Positions 25,659 to 34,115 of a stretch of 64,000 nucleotides of DNA are shown in pieces. The notes under the pieces are model-generated. The model was given only the letters and a program-made list of their open reading frames with translations, had not been told where the DNA came from and did not search any database. The translations under genes and the position numbers were made by a program. Position 1 is the first letter of the stretch, and every line of letters starts with the position of its first letter. The DNA is from a virus, in IMG/VR virus record IMGVR_UViG_3300009008_000026, positions 1 through 64,000 of that record. One strand, given 5' to 3'.

Positions 25659-28600
25659 GTTCGTAGGGCTTCACGCCCATAGTGTAGCAGGTTCAATTTT
25701 TGATGCGATTGGGTACCCAGACGCCCACATGAATTATTGTTTTGAGAACGGTGGAGATGCGCTAGCACTCACGGATCACGGTAATATGAACGGACTAGCC
25801 GCTCAAGTACTGCATGCAAAGAAGATGCAGGCGGAAGGTAAGAACTTCAAGCCTATCTTTGGAGTTGAAGCATATTTCACCACATCGGTTAAGGAATGGA
25901 GAGAGGCTTATGACGAGGCTATGGCTGACAAGAAGAAAGCCCGGGCTACCAAAAAGACAGCCCAATCAGGTGCAACGACAGAGGATGAGGGAAACACAAA
26001 AGCTGCGCAGCCGATCCTTAAGCGCCGGCGCCACTTAATCCTCCTCGCACAGAATCAAACTGGACTGAACAACTTGTTCAAGCTAATCTCGAAGAGCTAC
26101 ACGGAAGAATACTTCTATAGATACCCACGAATGGACTACGGCCTCCTTAGAGAGCACTCGGAGGGCATTATCGCCGCGTCTGCATGCTTGGGAGGGGTGT
26201 ATGCCGGCAACTACTGGGAGAACCGAGAGGAAGGTTCTGAAGCCGTCCTAGAAGCTATGCGCGAAACCACACGTGAAATGGTGTCAATCTTCGGTGATCG
26301 CTGGTACGCAGAGTTACAATGGAATAACATCCCAGAACAGCACGAACTAAACAAATACATAATCCAGATCGCCAAAGAGTTTGATCTTAAGATGATCTCA
26401 ACAGCGGACAGTCACTATCCAGACCCTGACGCATGGAAAGATCGTGAGATGTATAAGCGCTTAGGCTGGCTTGGTCGCGGAACTCCATCATGGGGAGAAG
26501 GATCAGAGTTGCCGTCAGGTGTGGAAGAGATCGGATACGAGCTTTATCCCAAGAATGGCGAGCAAATGTGGGAAAGCTACAAGAGCTATTGCAAATCAAC
26601 AGGATTTGAATATGATGATGACTTGGTGATGGACAGCATTACCGAGACGTACGACATCGCACACAATCGCATTGAGGACTTCTTCCCTGACACAACCGTG
26701 CGCTTGCCCGATTTTGTTGTACCGGCTGATTCTACCGCCACACAGGCGCTAGTAAACTATGCTCTAGAGGGTTTGAGGCAGAGAAATCTACACAAGAACT
26801 CAGAATACATGGAGCGCCTCAAACACGAGCTTAATGTTATTGATGACCGTGGCTTCTCAAAGTACTTCCTAACGATGAAAGCAATCGCCGACGAAGCTAC
26901 TACGCAGATGCTGGCAGGTCCCGGTCGCGGGTCAGCAGCCGGCTCACTAGTGGCTTACTCTCTGGGGATTACACAAGTTGATCCGATTAAACATGGGCTC
27001 CTGTTCTCACGTTTCTTGCGCTCGGATGCTACTGACTATCCTGATATTGATTATGATGTGTCTGATAGTATGGCACTTAAGGAGCGCCTTGTCGAGATGT
27101 GGGGTGAAGATACAGTCGCCCCCATTTCCAACTGGAACACTCTCCAATTGAAATCTCTTATCAAGGACATCTCAAAGCTCCACGGCATTCCTTTCACAGA
27201 GGTCAACAGTGTTACTAGTACGATGATCCGCGAAGCGACACCAGCAGCGAAACAGAGACATGGCATTAAGGCAGGTGTTTACGTGCCGACTTGGGAAGAG
27301 GTAATAGAGTTTTCACCAACCCTACAATCGTTTCTCACAAGGCATCCCGAGGTGCATGCGCGTGTTGAGGGGCTTGTGGGACAAGTCCGGTCATGCTCGC
27401 GACATGCTGGTGGGGTGGTGGTCGCTGAGAACCTCGACCAGTACATGCCGCTAATCAACTCCGGCGGTGTACGACAATCTCCGTGGGCAGAAGGGCAGAA
27501 CGTTCGACACCTTGAGCCGATGGGCTTCATTAAGTTCGATTTGCTTGGGCTCTCTACTCTTAAGATGATGGAGGGTTGCATCGAACACATCTTGCGCCGC
27601 CATCACGGGGTAGCTGAACCAACCTTTGAACAGGTTCGAGAGTATTACAACGAGAAGTTACACCCAGACACTATCAACATGAGCGATAGCGAGGTCTATG
27701 AAAACGTCTTCCACGCTGGGAGATGGGCAGGTATTTTCCAGTTCACAGAGCAGGGTGCACAGGGTTTCTGCAAGAAAGCAAAGCCCGAAAGCATAGTTGA
27801 TATCTCAGCTGTAACCTCGATTTTCCGTCCAGGACCATTGTCCGCCGGCGTTGACACTGACTATGTGGAAGCGAAGACACACCCACAGTATGTGTCGTAT
27901 TTGTCAGAAGACGCTCGCGAGATCACCGAAGAGACTTTCGGGTTCCTCATCTTTCAGGAGCAGATTGCTCTACTGGCTCATAAGCTTGGTGGGCTGACGC
28001 TTGATGAGGGCAACATGCTCCGCAAGGTGTTGACCAAGAAGGGAACTGGTAAGGGTGGTATTAAAACCAAGCTTAGAGTTAAGTTCGTTGACGGCTGCAA
28101 GGCAAACGGTATCGACAGTGATGCTGCAAATAGCCTGTGGGATAAGTTCGAGTTCTTCTCCGGCTATGGCTTCAATAAATCACATGCCGTGTCCTACAGC
28201 ATCATCTCGTTCCAGTGTGCTTGGCTGTGGAACTACTATCCCGCAGAGTGGATGGCAGCGTTCCTCGACAAAGAGCCGGAGAGTAGAAAAGAGAAGGCGA
28301 TCAATATTGCAAAGAAGTATGGATTCGATATCGCACCGTTGGATATCAACAAGTCCGGTACCGTGTGGGAGATTAGCGACGATGGGAAGACCCTCATTCA
28401 ACCCTTGACCTCTATCAAGGGGCTCGGCATGAGCGCCATTGAGCAGATTCTAGACAACCGACCATTCACTAACGCAGAAGATCTGTTATTCCGCGAAGGA
28501 GTATCGTACAGCAAGTTCAACAAGAAAGCTCTCGATGCTCTCTGCAGAGGCGGAGCCCTAGACAACATTATCGATGATAGGTTTACGGGACGCAAGCACT

Positions 28601-29058
28601 TCTGGTCTGCATGTGTGGTCGAGAGGCCAAAGAATTTAAAGAAGCTAGCCGAGAATATGGAAACGTATAAGCCAGAAGGCGACTTCTCTGAAGAAGAGGT
28701 GATCCAGTTCAAGACAGACCTGACTGGTATCTTCCCAATCAACCTTGTGATCAACTTAGAGACGATTGAGAAGCTGAAAGAGAAGTTTGTCCCACCAATC
28801 TCGGAGTTCGATGAGGAGTTGCAGTTGTGCTGGTTCATCCCCCGCAAAGTAACCGAGAGAAAGACGAAGAACGGAAAGCTCTATTGGGTCTTGGAAGTCA
28901 TTGATAGCAATAACGAACTCACCCGGATTAGGTGCTGGGGTGTCAAGCCGCACGACTCGGTACAGGTTAACCGACCCTACATGAGCCGGCTGAACTACGA
29001 TCCAGATTGGGGCTTCTCAACGAGATCTATTCGACATAACTTTAGGTTGTTGGGGTAA
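25648..29058 (+). CDS. dnaE: DNA polymerase III alpha subunit (family C replicative polymerase)
   Basis: 1136 aa, full bacterial DnaE length. A PHP domain is at the N-terminus, with GLHAHSV (7-13) and LALTDHGN (39-46) keeping metal ligands. The polymerase active site shows GPGRGSAAGSL (424-434) and PDIDYD (465-470, two catalytic Asp). Downstream are FQEQIALLAHKLGG, SHAVSYSIISFQCAWL, and a helix-hairpin-helix-like region with a C-terminal OB part. It should be the main replicase. The same phage also carries a family A polymerase (7155). No clamp or clamp-loader gene is seen in this window. Confidence 0.93.
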   Translation: MTIKFVGLHAHSVAGSIFDAIGYPDAHMNYCFENGGDALALTDHGNMNGLAAQVLHAKKMQAEGKNFKPIFGVEAYFTTSVKEWREAYDEAMADKKKARATKKTAQSGATTEDEGNTKAAQPILKRRRHLILLAQNQTGLNNLFKLISKSYTEEYFYRYPRMDYGLLREHSEGIIAASACLGGVYAGNYWENREEGSEAVLEAMRETTREMVSIFGDRWYAELQWNNIPEQHELNKYIIQIAKEFDLKMISTADSHYPDPDAWKDREMYKRLGWLGRGTPSWGEGSELPSGVEEIGYELYPKNGEQMWESYKSYCKSTGFEYDDDLVMDSITETYDIAHNRIEDFFPDTTVRLPDFVVPADSTATQALVNYALEGLRQRNLHKNSEYMERLKHELNVIDDRGFSKYFLTMKAIADEATTQMLAGPGRGSAAGSLVAYSLGITQVDPIKHGLLFSRFLRSDATDYPDIDYDVSDSMALKERLVEMWGEDTVAPISNWNTLQLKSLIKDISKLHGIPFTEVNSVTSTMIREATPAAKQRHGIKAGVYVPTWEEVIEFSPTLQSFLTRHPEVHARVEGLVGQVRSCSRHAGGVVVAENLDQYMPLINSGGVRQSPWAEGQNVRHLEPMGFIKFDLLGLSTLKMMEGCIEHILRRHHGVAEPTFEQVREYYNEKLHPDTINMSDSEVYENVFHAGRWAGIFQFTEQGAQGFCKKAKPESIVDISAVTSIFRPGPLSAGVDTDYVEAKTHPQYVSYLSEDAREITEETFGFLIFQEQIALLAHKLGGLTLDEGNMLRKVLTKKGTGKGGIKTKLRVKFVDGCKANGIDSDAANSLWDKFEFFSGYGFNKSHAVSYSIISFQCAWLWNYYPAEWMAAFLDKEPESRKEKAINIAKKYGFDIAPLDINKSGTVWEISDDGKTLIQPLTSIKGLGMSAIEQILDNRPFTNAEDLLFREGVSYSKFNKKALDALCRGGALDNIIDDRFTGRKHFWSACVVERPKNLKKLAENMETYKPEGDFSEEEVIQFKTDLTGIFPINLVINLETIEKLKEKFVPPISEFDEELQLCWFIPRKVTERKTKNGKLYWVLEVIDSNNELTRIRCWGVKPHDSVQVNRPYMSRLNYDPDWGFSTRSIRHNFRLLG

Positions 29059-29060
29059 AT

Positions 29061-29573
29061 ATGAGAGAGATAAAACTATGGAAGAACAGAAATGAGCTTT
29101 CAGATAAAGTTGCCATTGTTGATGACGAAGATTATAATAGGGTTATGGAAGCTATTAGTTCGCGATCCAAGTGGTATGTTCACTCACCACCACCCAGCAA
29201 AAAATATTATGCCTTTGACGGCAGCCACCGACTTTCAATTCACAGAGTAGTGATGAGTGCCCCGAAAGGCTTCGATGTGGATCACGTCAACGGAGACCCT
29301 TTAGACAACAGAAAAGAGAATCTACGGATTTGTACTCGTTCTCAAAATTGTCAAAATAAGTCAGTAAGAGCCGATAGCAAATCAGGATTTAAGGGGGTCG
29401 ACCAGCGAGCGACCCGATTCCGAGCTTACATAGGGGATCCCAATCGAAAAAACCGCCATATAAACTTAGGCTCCTACTCCACCCCCGAAGAAGCAGCGAG
29501 AGCATACGACAAAAAAGCAACAGAACTCCACGGGGAGTTCGCAACGCTAAACTTCCCAAAGGTTAACACATGA
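29061..29573 (+). CDS. HNH homing endonuclease with AP2 DNA-binding domain
   Basis: 170 aa. Middle part HNH: LSIHRVVM, then FDVDHVNGDPLDNRKENLRICT with the DH and N of the nuclease. C-terminal AP2/ERF domain: SGFKGVDQRATRFRAYIG and LGSYSTPEEAARAYDKKATELHG. Freestanding HNH-AP2 nucleases are common mobile genes in phages. It sits 2 nt after DnaE and overlaps the ClpP start by 4 nt, so it lies neatly between two genes without breaking either. Confidence 0.88.
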   Translation: MREIKLWKNRNELSDKVAIVDDEDYNRVMEAISSRSKWYVHSPPPSKKYYAFDGSHRLSIHRVVMSAPKGFDVDHVNGDPLDNRKENLRICTRSQNCQNKSVRADSKSGFKGVDQRATRFRAYIGDPNRKNRHINLGSYSTPEEAARAYDKKATELHGEFATLNFPKVNT

Positions 29574-30175
29574 ACATTATAAAAACATTCAGCCCATTAT
29601 TAAAAGAGCCTGAACTCAAAGACGGATTGCCAACAGTAATCAGAGTGAACAAGTTCACAGAGGCATCCGCGAAAGCCTTCACAGAAAACATGTCGAAGGC
29701 ACAGAACACAGGACAAACTGTAATCCCTGTGGTTATCGATAGCTACGGTGGCTCAGTGTATGCCCTCATGACAATGATTTCAGCAATCAAGCACTCGAAG
29801 ATTCCAGTAGCGACCATCGTCGAGGGCAAGGCTATGTCCTGTGGGGCAATCTTGTTCAGCTTTGGCGCTCAAGGTAAGCGGTTCATGGACCCAGATGCCA
29901 CAGTGATGATTCACGATGTCAGCAGTATGAGCTTTGGAAAGGCAGAAGAGATCAAGGCTTCCGCCGAAGAGACTGAGAGACTAAACCAGAAGATCTATCA
30001 CATGATGGCGACCAATTGTGGGCAGGATGCAGATTACTTTCTTGACATTGTGCACGAGAGGGGTCATGCCGATTGGTTCTTAGATGCGAAAGAGTCTAAG
30101 AAACACGGACTAGCCAACCACATACGAGTGCCTACTTTCAAGATCTCTACTACAGTAAAGTTTGAGTTCAAGTGA
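29570..30175 (+). CDS. ClpP-family serine protease
   Basis: 201 aa. The ClpP fold has IDSYGGSVYALMTM (oxyanion GG), nucleophile Ser90 in AMSCGA, His115 in VMIHD, and an Asp at about 168 (ADWFLDA). The triad appears complete. A ClpP-like protease could degrade host or phage proteins with a host ATPase, or process head proteins. A second, divergent copy is at 36750. Confidence 0.82.
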   Translation: MNIIKTFSPLLKEPELKDGLPTVIRVNKFTEASAKAFTENMSKAQNTGQTVIPVVIDSYGGSVYALMTMISAIKHSKIPVATIVEGKAMSCGAILFSFGAQGKRFMDPDATVMIHDVSSMSFGKAEEIKASAEETERLNQKIYHMMATNCGQDADYFLDIVHERGHADWFLDAKESKKHGLANHIRVPTFKISTTVKFEFK

Positions 30176-30209
30176 TGCCTTCGACTACTTATAGGCGGAG
30201 GTCCTTGAT

Positions 30210-30845
30210 GTGTCGACTATTGAGTTAAGATGGCGAAAAGTTGTCAACGAACTAAAATATTTATACAAGGAGTTAGAGCTATCAAAAGAGATAGGAAAGG
30301 AATCAGCTCAGTCGTTTCAGGAGTACTATGAGCAATTCTGCGCCTCCAACGAGATTGACCCTCACGACCTGTATGACAGGAACCAAGAAAGAGTTGACAA
30401 TTTATACACACCACCTCCGTTAGAAGAGCTAATAGAAGAGAACGAAGAACAGACACCAGAAGAAAAAGAAGAAGATGACGTTCACAAATCATTCTACAGG
30501 GTATACCGTAAGCTAGCGTTTCACCTTCACCCAGATCGTCAACCAGCTGATATAACAACAGAAGAAAAGGAAGAGATGAGCCGGATGTTCAGAGAGGCTA
30601 AGGATGCGCTAGACAATAAGCACTACTTTATCCTGCTTGACTTGGCGGAGCAGTTCGGAATCGAATCACCCACCAACTATAAAGAGCAGATTCGATGGAT
30701 GAGGAAGGAAGTAAAAGCAGTTGATCAAAAGATCGCCGATGAAAAAGGGACTTATAACTATCTTTTCGGTGAGACTGAGACTGACGAAGAGCGTGATAAG
30801 CTGATTAAGACGTTTTTAAAGCAAGTTTATGATTTTTCTTCTTGA
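30210..30845 (+). CDS. J-domain (DnaJ-like) protein
   Basis: 211 aa, GTG start after GGAGG. The N-terminal 85 residues are helical and acidic. A J-domain follows, with FYRVYRKLAFHLHPDR and the diagnostic HPD at 107-109, then helix III/IV (FREAKDALDNKHYFILLDLAEQFG). J-proteins stimulate DnaK ATPase and bring clients to it. With GroES, GroEL and two ClpP-like proteins it suggests control of host proteostasis. It is unusual in having the J-domain in the middle. Confidence 0.8.
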   Translation: MSTIELRWRKVVNELKYLYKELELSKEIGKESAQSFQEYYEQFCASNEIDPHDLYDRNQERVDNLYTPPPLEELIEENEEQTPEEKEEDDVHKSFYRVYRKLAFHLHPDRQPADITTEEKEEMSRMFREAKDALDNKHYFILLDLAEQFGIESPTNYKEQIRWMRKEVKAVDQKIADEKGTYNYLFGETETDEERDKLIKTFLKQVYDFSS

Positions 30846-30870
30846 CAGCCCCTCCCCACTATGCTATATT
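30842..30870 (+). promoter_or_regulatory. Promoter with extended -10
   Basis: TTGACA (30842-30847), 17 bp, TATATT (30865-30870) preceded by TGC. The gene at 30901 follows with a 31-nt leader. Confidence 0.75.
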
Positions 30871-30900
30871 AAAAGAGTAAGTAAACCACAGGAGGTACAA

Positions 30901-31146
30901 TTGGCAAGCTCACACACTGAAAAGCAAAGATACGTTAAGGAATACATTAGGTCGCTAGCAGCGATTGAAGAGGCTATGGAGCCATACAAGGAACAGCGCA
31001 GAGAACTGCGATCTGAGTATCGCGAAAACAGCTGGCTCGACACAGATGAGATTCGAGCAGCGGTAAAGGCTTACCGTTTGTTTAAGGGGAAGTTTAATAT
31101 TGATGAGGTCGTAGAAAACTTTGAACTACTCAGCGGGGGAGAATAA
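30901..31146 (+). CDS. Small helical protein, possibly GapR-like
   Basis: 81 aa, TTG start after AGGAGG; the open frame runs further upstream but that part lies across the promoter. The pattern RSLAAIEEAMEPYKEQRRELRSEYRE...DTDEIRAAVKAYRLF resembles the DUF2312/GapR fold, a DNA-binding helical protein that senses overtwisted DNA. Resemblance only; not certain. Confidence 0.5.
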   Translation: MASSHTEKQRYVKEYIRSLAAIEEAMEPYKEQRRELRSEYRENSWLDTDEIRAAVKAYRLFKGKFNIDEVVENFELLSGGE

Positions 31147-31149
31147 TAA

Positions 31150-31200
31150 TGCAGACACTTAATGCACAACTACTATCATTTGCGCCGATGGAGCGCTAGG
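31150..31200 (+). CDS. Possible 16-aa leader peptide
   Basis: ATG followed by 15 codons and TAG (MQTLNAQLLS...) between two genes, with GGGGGAGAAT upstream. It could be a coupling peptide for the methylase at 31215; equally it may be chance. Confidence 0.2.
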
Positions 31201-31214
31201 GAGCACCGACTAAC

Positions 31215-32624
31215 ATGGCAGCTAGACAACAACACGGATTTGACAACGAGAAAAACGTCATCTCCAGTAATGATCTTGTTGACGTTGGCGAGATAGAGGG
31301 TTATACTTCAAAATGGGACGCAAGGGCTCCAAAAGCTAACATACTAGAATTAAACAAGATTGTAGAAAATGTGCCGACACAGATTAAAACAATAAGATAC
31401 GGAGGAAGTGTGGATATGGGTGATGTGTTTCGGCATGCTGAGAACACAGAAAATTTCATCCTTCAAGTAGATTTCTATACAGGACCCAAGAAGGATCTAA
31501 ATATTGTTGAGAGCCACAAGGTTTATGTTGACGCAGACAAGTGGGCTGAATTGTTTGAGTTTGAAGATTATGGTTTCTTGAAAGAATGCTTAAAAGAAAT
31601 CACAAACGAATATTCCGATGATAGTAAGTGGAAAGGAATGATGGCTGAAATGCACAATCGCTGGGGTAAAGACCGTCGCGTAATTCACTTGGCGCCCAAG
31701 AGAGATCACAAGAAGCAAAAGAGGATTCAGTGCACGATCCCTAACGTTAAATTTTATGAAAAGTTCTTGCCACTATTCAACCGAGTAGAATATGTCAAAA
31801 AATCCCTAGATCAGTTTTACACGAAGCCTGCAATCGTAGAGAGTGTGCTTAAGATGGTCGATTTATCAAAGTATGATTTGATTGTCGAACCCTCGGCAGG
31901 TGCCGGAGATTTTTTGAAGAGACTGCCGCTAGATAAAAGTATCGGACTCGACATAGAGCCAGCCACAAGTGGAATACTGAGAAAAGATTTTTTTGATTTC
32001 GCGCCCGAGAGAGTGAAAAATACACTCACAATTGGAAACCCACCATTTGGCAAAAACTCAAGCACAGCAATAAAATTTTTTAATCATGCGGCTCAGTTTT
32101 CAGATTGTATCGCATTTATTGTGCCCAGAACTTTTAGAAAACCATCGGTCATTAATCGCTTGAATGAGAATTTTCACATTGTAAAGCAAAAGATCTTGCC
32201 GAGTGATTCGTTCTATACTCCGGAGGGTGAATCCCGCGCCGTCCCAACGGTATTTCAGATTTGGGAGCGCCAAGAAGCCCCGAGGACAAAAATTAAAACC
32301 TTTACTACCCACCCGGATTTTGATTTTGTGCGTATCCAGAACAACCCAACAAGACAACAGAAGGAGCTTCAGTGTAGAAATTCAGACTTCTGTGTACGCC
32401 GGGTTGGTGGAAGCGCCGGCAAAATATATAAAGATTATGATATTATATATAGAGACTGGAAAAGCCACTATTATATCAAGCAAAAAACAGAAGGGGTTGA
32501 AAGAATTATGTCGCTCATTAGGTGGGATGACAGAGAGAGTCCCAAATTTGACACTGCTGGAAACCCAAGCATATCAAAACACGAATTAATTAAACTTTAT
32601 AAGGAAACTAAGAAAAAACTATGA
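31215..32624 (+). CDS. N6-adenine methyltransferase with a long N-terminal domain
   Basis: 469 aa. The methylase domain starts near residue 196: QFYTKPAIVESVL, motif I VEPSAGAGDF (224-233), GLDIEP (244-249) and the catalytic GNPPFG (274-279). The N-terminal 190 residues are not part of a standard methylase; they are mixed alpha/beta with KKQKRIQCTIP near 166-176 and could be a target-recognition or nuclease part, as in single-chain type IIG enzymes. I see no certain nuclease motif. It overlaps the next methylase gene by 4 nt. Confidence 0.72.
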   Translation: MAARQQHGFDNEKNVISSNDLVDVGEIEGYTSKWDARAPKANILELNKIVENVPTQIKTIRYGGSVDMGDVFRHAENTENFILQVDFYTGPKKDLNIVESHKVYVDADKWAELFEFEDYGFLKECLKEITNEYSDDSKWKGMMAEMHNRWGKDRRVIHLAPKRDHKKQKRIQCTIPNVKFYEKFLPLFNRVEYVKKSLDQFYTKPAIVESVLKMVDLSKYDLIVEPSAGAGDFLKRLPLDKSIGLDIEPATSGILRKDFFDFAPERVKNTLTIGNPPFGKNSSTAIKFFNHAAQFSDCIAFIVPRTFRKPSVINRLNENFHIVKQKILPSDSFYTPEGESRAVPTVFQIWERQEAPRTKIKTFTTHPDFDFVRIQNNPTRQQKELQCRNSDFCVRRVGGSAGKIYKDYDIIYRDWKSHYYIKQKTEGVERIMSLIRWDDRESPKFDTAGNPSISKHELIKLYKETKKKL

Positions 32625-33112
32625 ATAAAGCAACGCAAAGGACAATGTTTAGCTCTGCCACTGGCAAATGGGCGACACCCCAAGAATTTTTCGACAAACT
32701 AAATTGGAGATTTGGTCCCTTTAGTCTTGATCCGTGCGCGTCAGAAGAAAACACAAAGTGTACAAAGTTCTTCACAGAAGCAGACGACGGGCTTACCAAG
32801 GATTGGACAGGGCACACAGCCTTTGTTAATCCCCCATACGGACGCGGTATCGATCAGTGGATTCAGAAGGCTTATGAATCAGCCGAAGCTGACGAGAACA
32901 CCAAGGTCGTTATGTTGATTCCGGCACGAACCGATACCAAGTATTGGCATGATTATGTGATGAAAGCAGAGTATATCTACTTTATCAAGGGGCGCCTTAA
33001 GTTTGGCGATAGCAAGAACTGTGCGCCATTCCCATCTGCCGTGGTGGTATTCCGCAAGCACCCCACGTGGGCAGCGGGTGCATTGCCGTCGATGGGGGTA
33101 TTAACACGATGA
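32621..33112 (+). CDS. Phage-type DNA N6-adenine methyltransferase (Dam_phage family)
   Basis: 163 aa. Typical short phage Dam: KWATPQEFFDKLN (17-29), FSLDPCASEENTKC (34-47) and the catalytic FVNPPYGR (68-75). The short length fits the family (about 150-180 aa). This is the fourth active-looking adenine methylase in the window. Site specificity is unknown. Confidence 0.85.
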   Translation: MNKATQRTMFSSATGKWATPQEFFDKLNWRFGPFSLDPCASEENTKCTKFFTEADDGLTKDWTGHTAFVNPPYGRGIDQWIQKAYESAEADENTKVVMLIPARTDTKYWHDYVMKAEYIYFIKGRLKFGDSKNCAPFPSAVVVFRKHPTWAAGALPSMGVLTR

Positions 33113-33357
33113 ACCGAAAACAACGGCGCGCCGCCGAGAAGAAAGAGAAAAGTCAATCTCCAGAGGAAAAAGCGCTTGCCCAGAAATTTTTCCTTTTTGA
33201 CCAGTTGCCGGACGAATGCAACACTTGCGATACTCCGTTTGATAAGAAAAGCAAGACTCAAGCGCTCAATTGGCAGGTCGTTGTGCATACCGAGCAAGAG
33301 AAAGTTAGACTCTTTTGTCCCACGTGCATCACAAGCGCAAAGAAGGCAGAGGAATGA
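33109..33357 (+). CDS. Small zinc-ribbon protein
   Basis: 82 aa from ATG 33109, which overlaps the previous stop. Two CxxC knuckles, ECNTCDTPF and FCPTCIT, likely bind zinc. The N-terminus is basic (MNRKQRRAAEKKEK). Function unknown. Confidence 0.6.
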   Translation: MNRKQRRAAEKKEKSQSPEEKALAQKFFLFDQLPDECNTCDTPFDKKSKTQALNWQVVVHTEQEKVRLFCPTCITSAKKAEE

Positions 33358-33740
33358 AATCCGACCCAAAAGCTGTCATAAGGCTCTCGACTTCCGGATT
33401 CAAACAAATCTTGGACGGAGACACCCCCGAACCAATCACGAGCATTATAAAGGTATACTCGAATGACTGCCATTTGTGTCACAACCTTAAAGAATACTAT
33501 GAGGACCTCGCAAAGACGTACAACGGCGAACAGGGCATACACTTTTTTGCCTTTAATATTAACGACTCCCCCCGCATTAAGAAAGAGCTAGGGCTCAATG
33601 GCGTACCGACAATCCTAAAAGTATTACCTAGCACCAACAGCAAGCCAACAGTTGCCTCACTTGAGGACCCAGATAACCCCAACAAGCACACATGGTTCCG
33701 TGTGGGCGATATAAGAGACTTTATAGAAAAGGAGAGATAA
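33354..33740 (+). CDS. Thioredoxin-like protein
   Basis: 128 aa from ATG 33354. Thioredoxin fold: VYSNDCHLCHNL with redox Cys39 and Cys42, FAFNINDSPRIKKELGL, cis-Pro GVPTILKV, and a C-terminal RVGDIRDFIEKE helix. It may reduce NrdJ or cellular disulfides. The CHLC active site differs from the usual CGPC. Confidence 0.75.
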   Translation: MKSDPKAVIRLSTSGFKQILDGDTPEPITSIIKVYSNDCHLCHNLKEYYEDLAKTYNGEQGIHFFAFNINDSPRIKKELGLNGVPTILKVLPSTNSKPTVASLEDPDNPNKHTWFRVGDIRDFIEKER

Positions 33741-33743
33741 GAA

Positions 33744-34115
33744 ATGATAAAGAACAAAAGAGCATACGAAGCGATAATCTTGCGATTGCAAGCAGAAGGC
33801 ACAGCAGCCCTCGCCAACATTGAGTGCCAGTTCCGATCTGTGGACCCTGATATGGACGAGATAGTTCGACTGTCGGAGACCCTCACTAAGTGCGAAAACG
33901 CAATCACCATGCTCCAAGGATATATTGGACCAAAGATAAATCCTCCTGCCATACCGGCTCGACCTGCGCCTGTAGTACAGTCGCCCCAAGCACCAACACG
34001 CACAGAACCATTGGTCGTAACACCGGAGATGTCGGCAACAATGCGGCGCAACGAAGCCAAAGAAAAAATCAAGAAGACAGCATCAAAAGCAAAAACAAAG
34101 AAGGCAAAGAAATGA
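33744..34115 (+). CDS. Hypothetical protein with Lys-rich tail
   Basis: 123 aa. N-terminal helical segment, a Pro-rich linker near 68-88 (NPPAIPARPAP), and a strongly basic C-terminus (KIKKTASKAKTKKAKK) that could bind nucleic acid. The stop overlaps the next start. Confidence 0.55.
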   Translation: MIKNKRAYEAIILRLQAEGTAALANIECQFRSVDPDMDEIVRLSETLTKCENAITMLQGYIGPKINPPAIPARPAPVVQSPQAPTRTEPLVVTPEMSATMRRNEAKEKIKKTASKAKTKKAKK

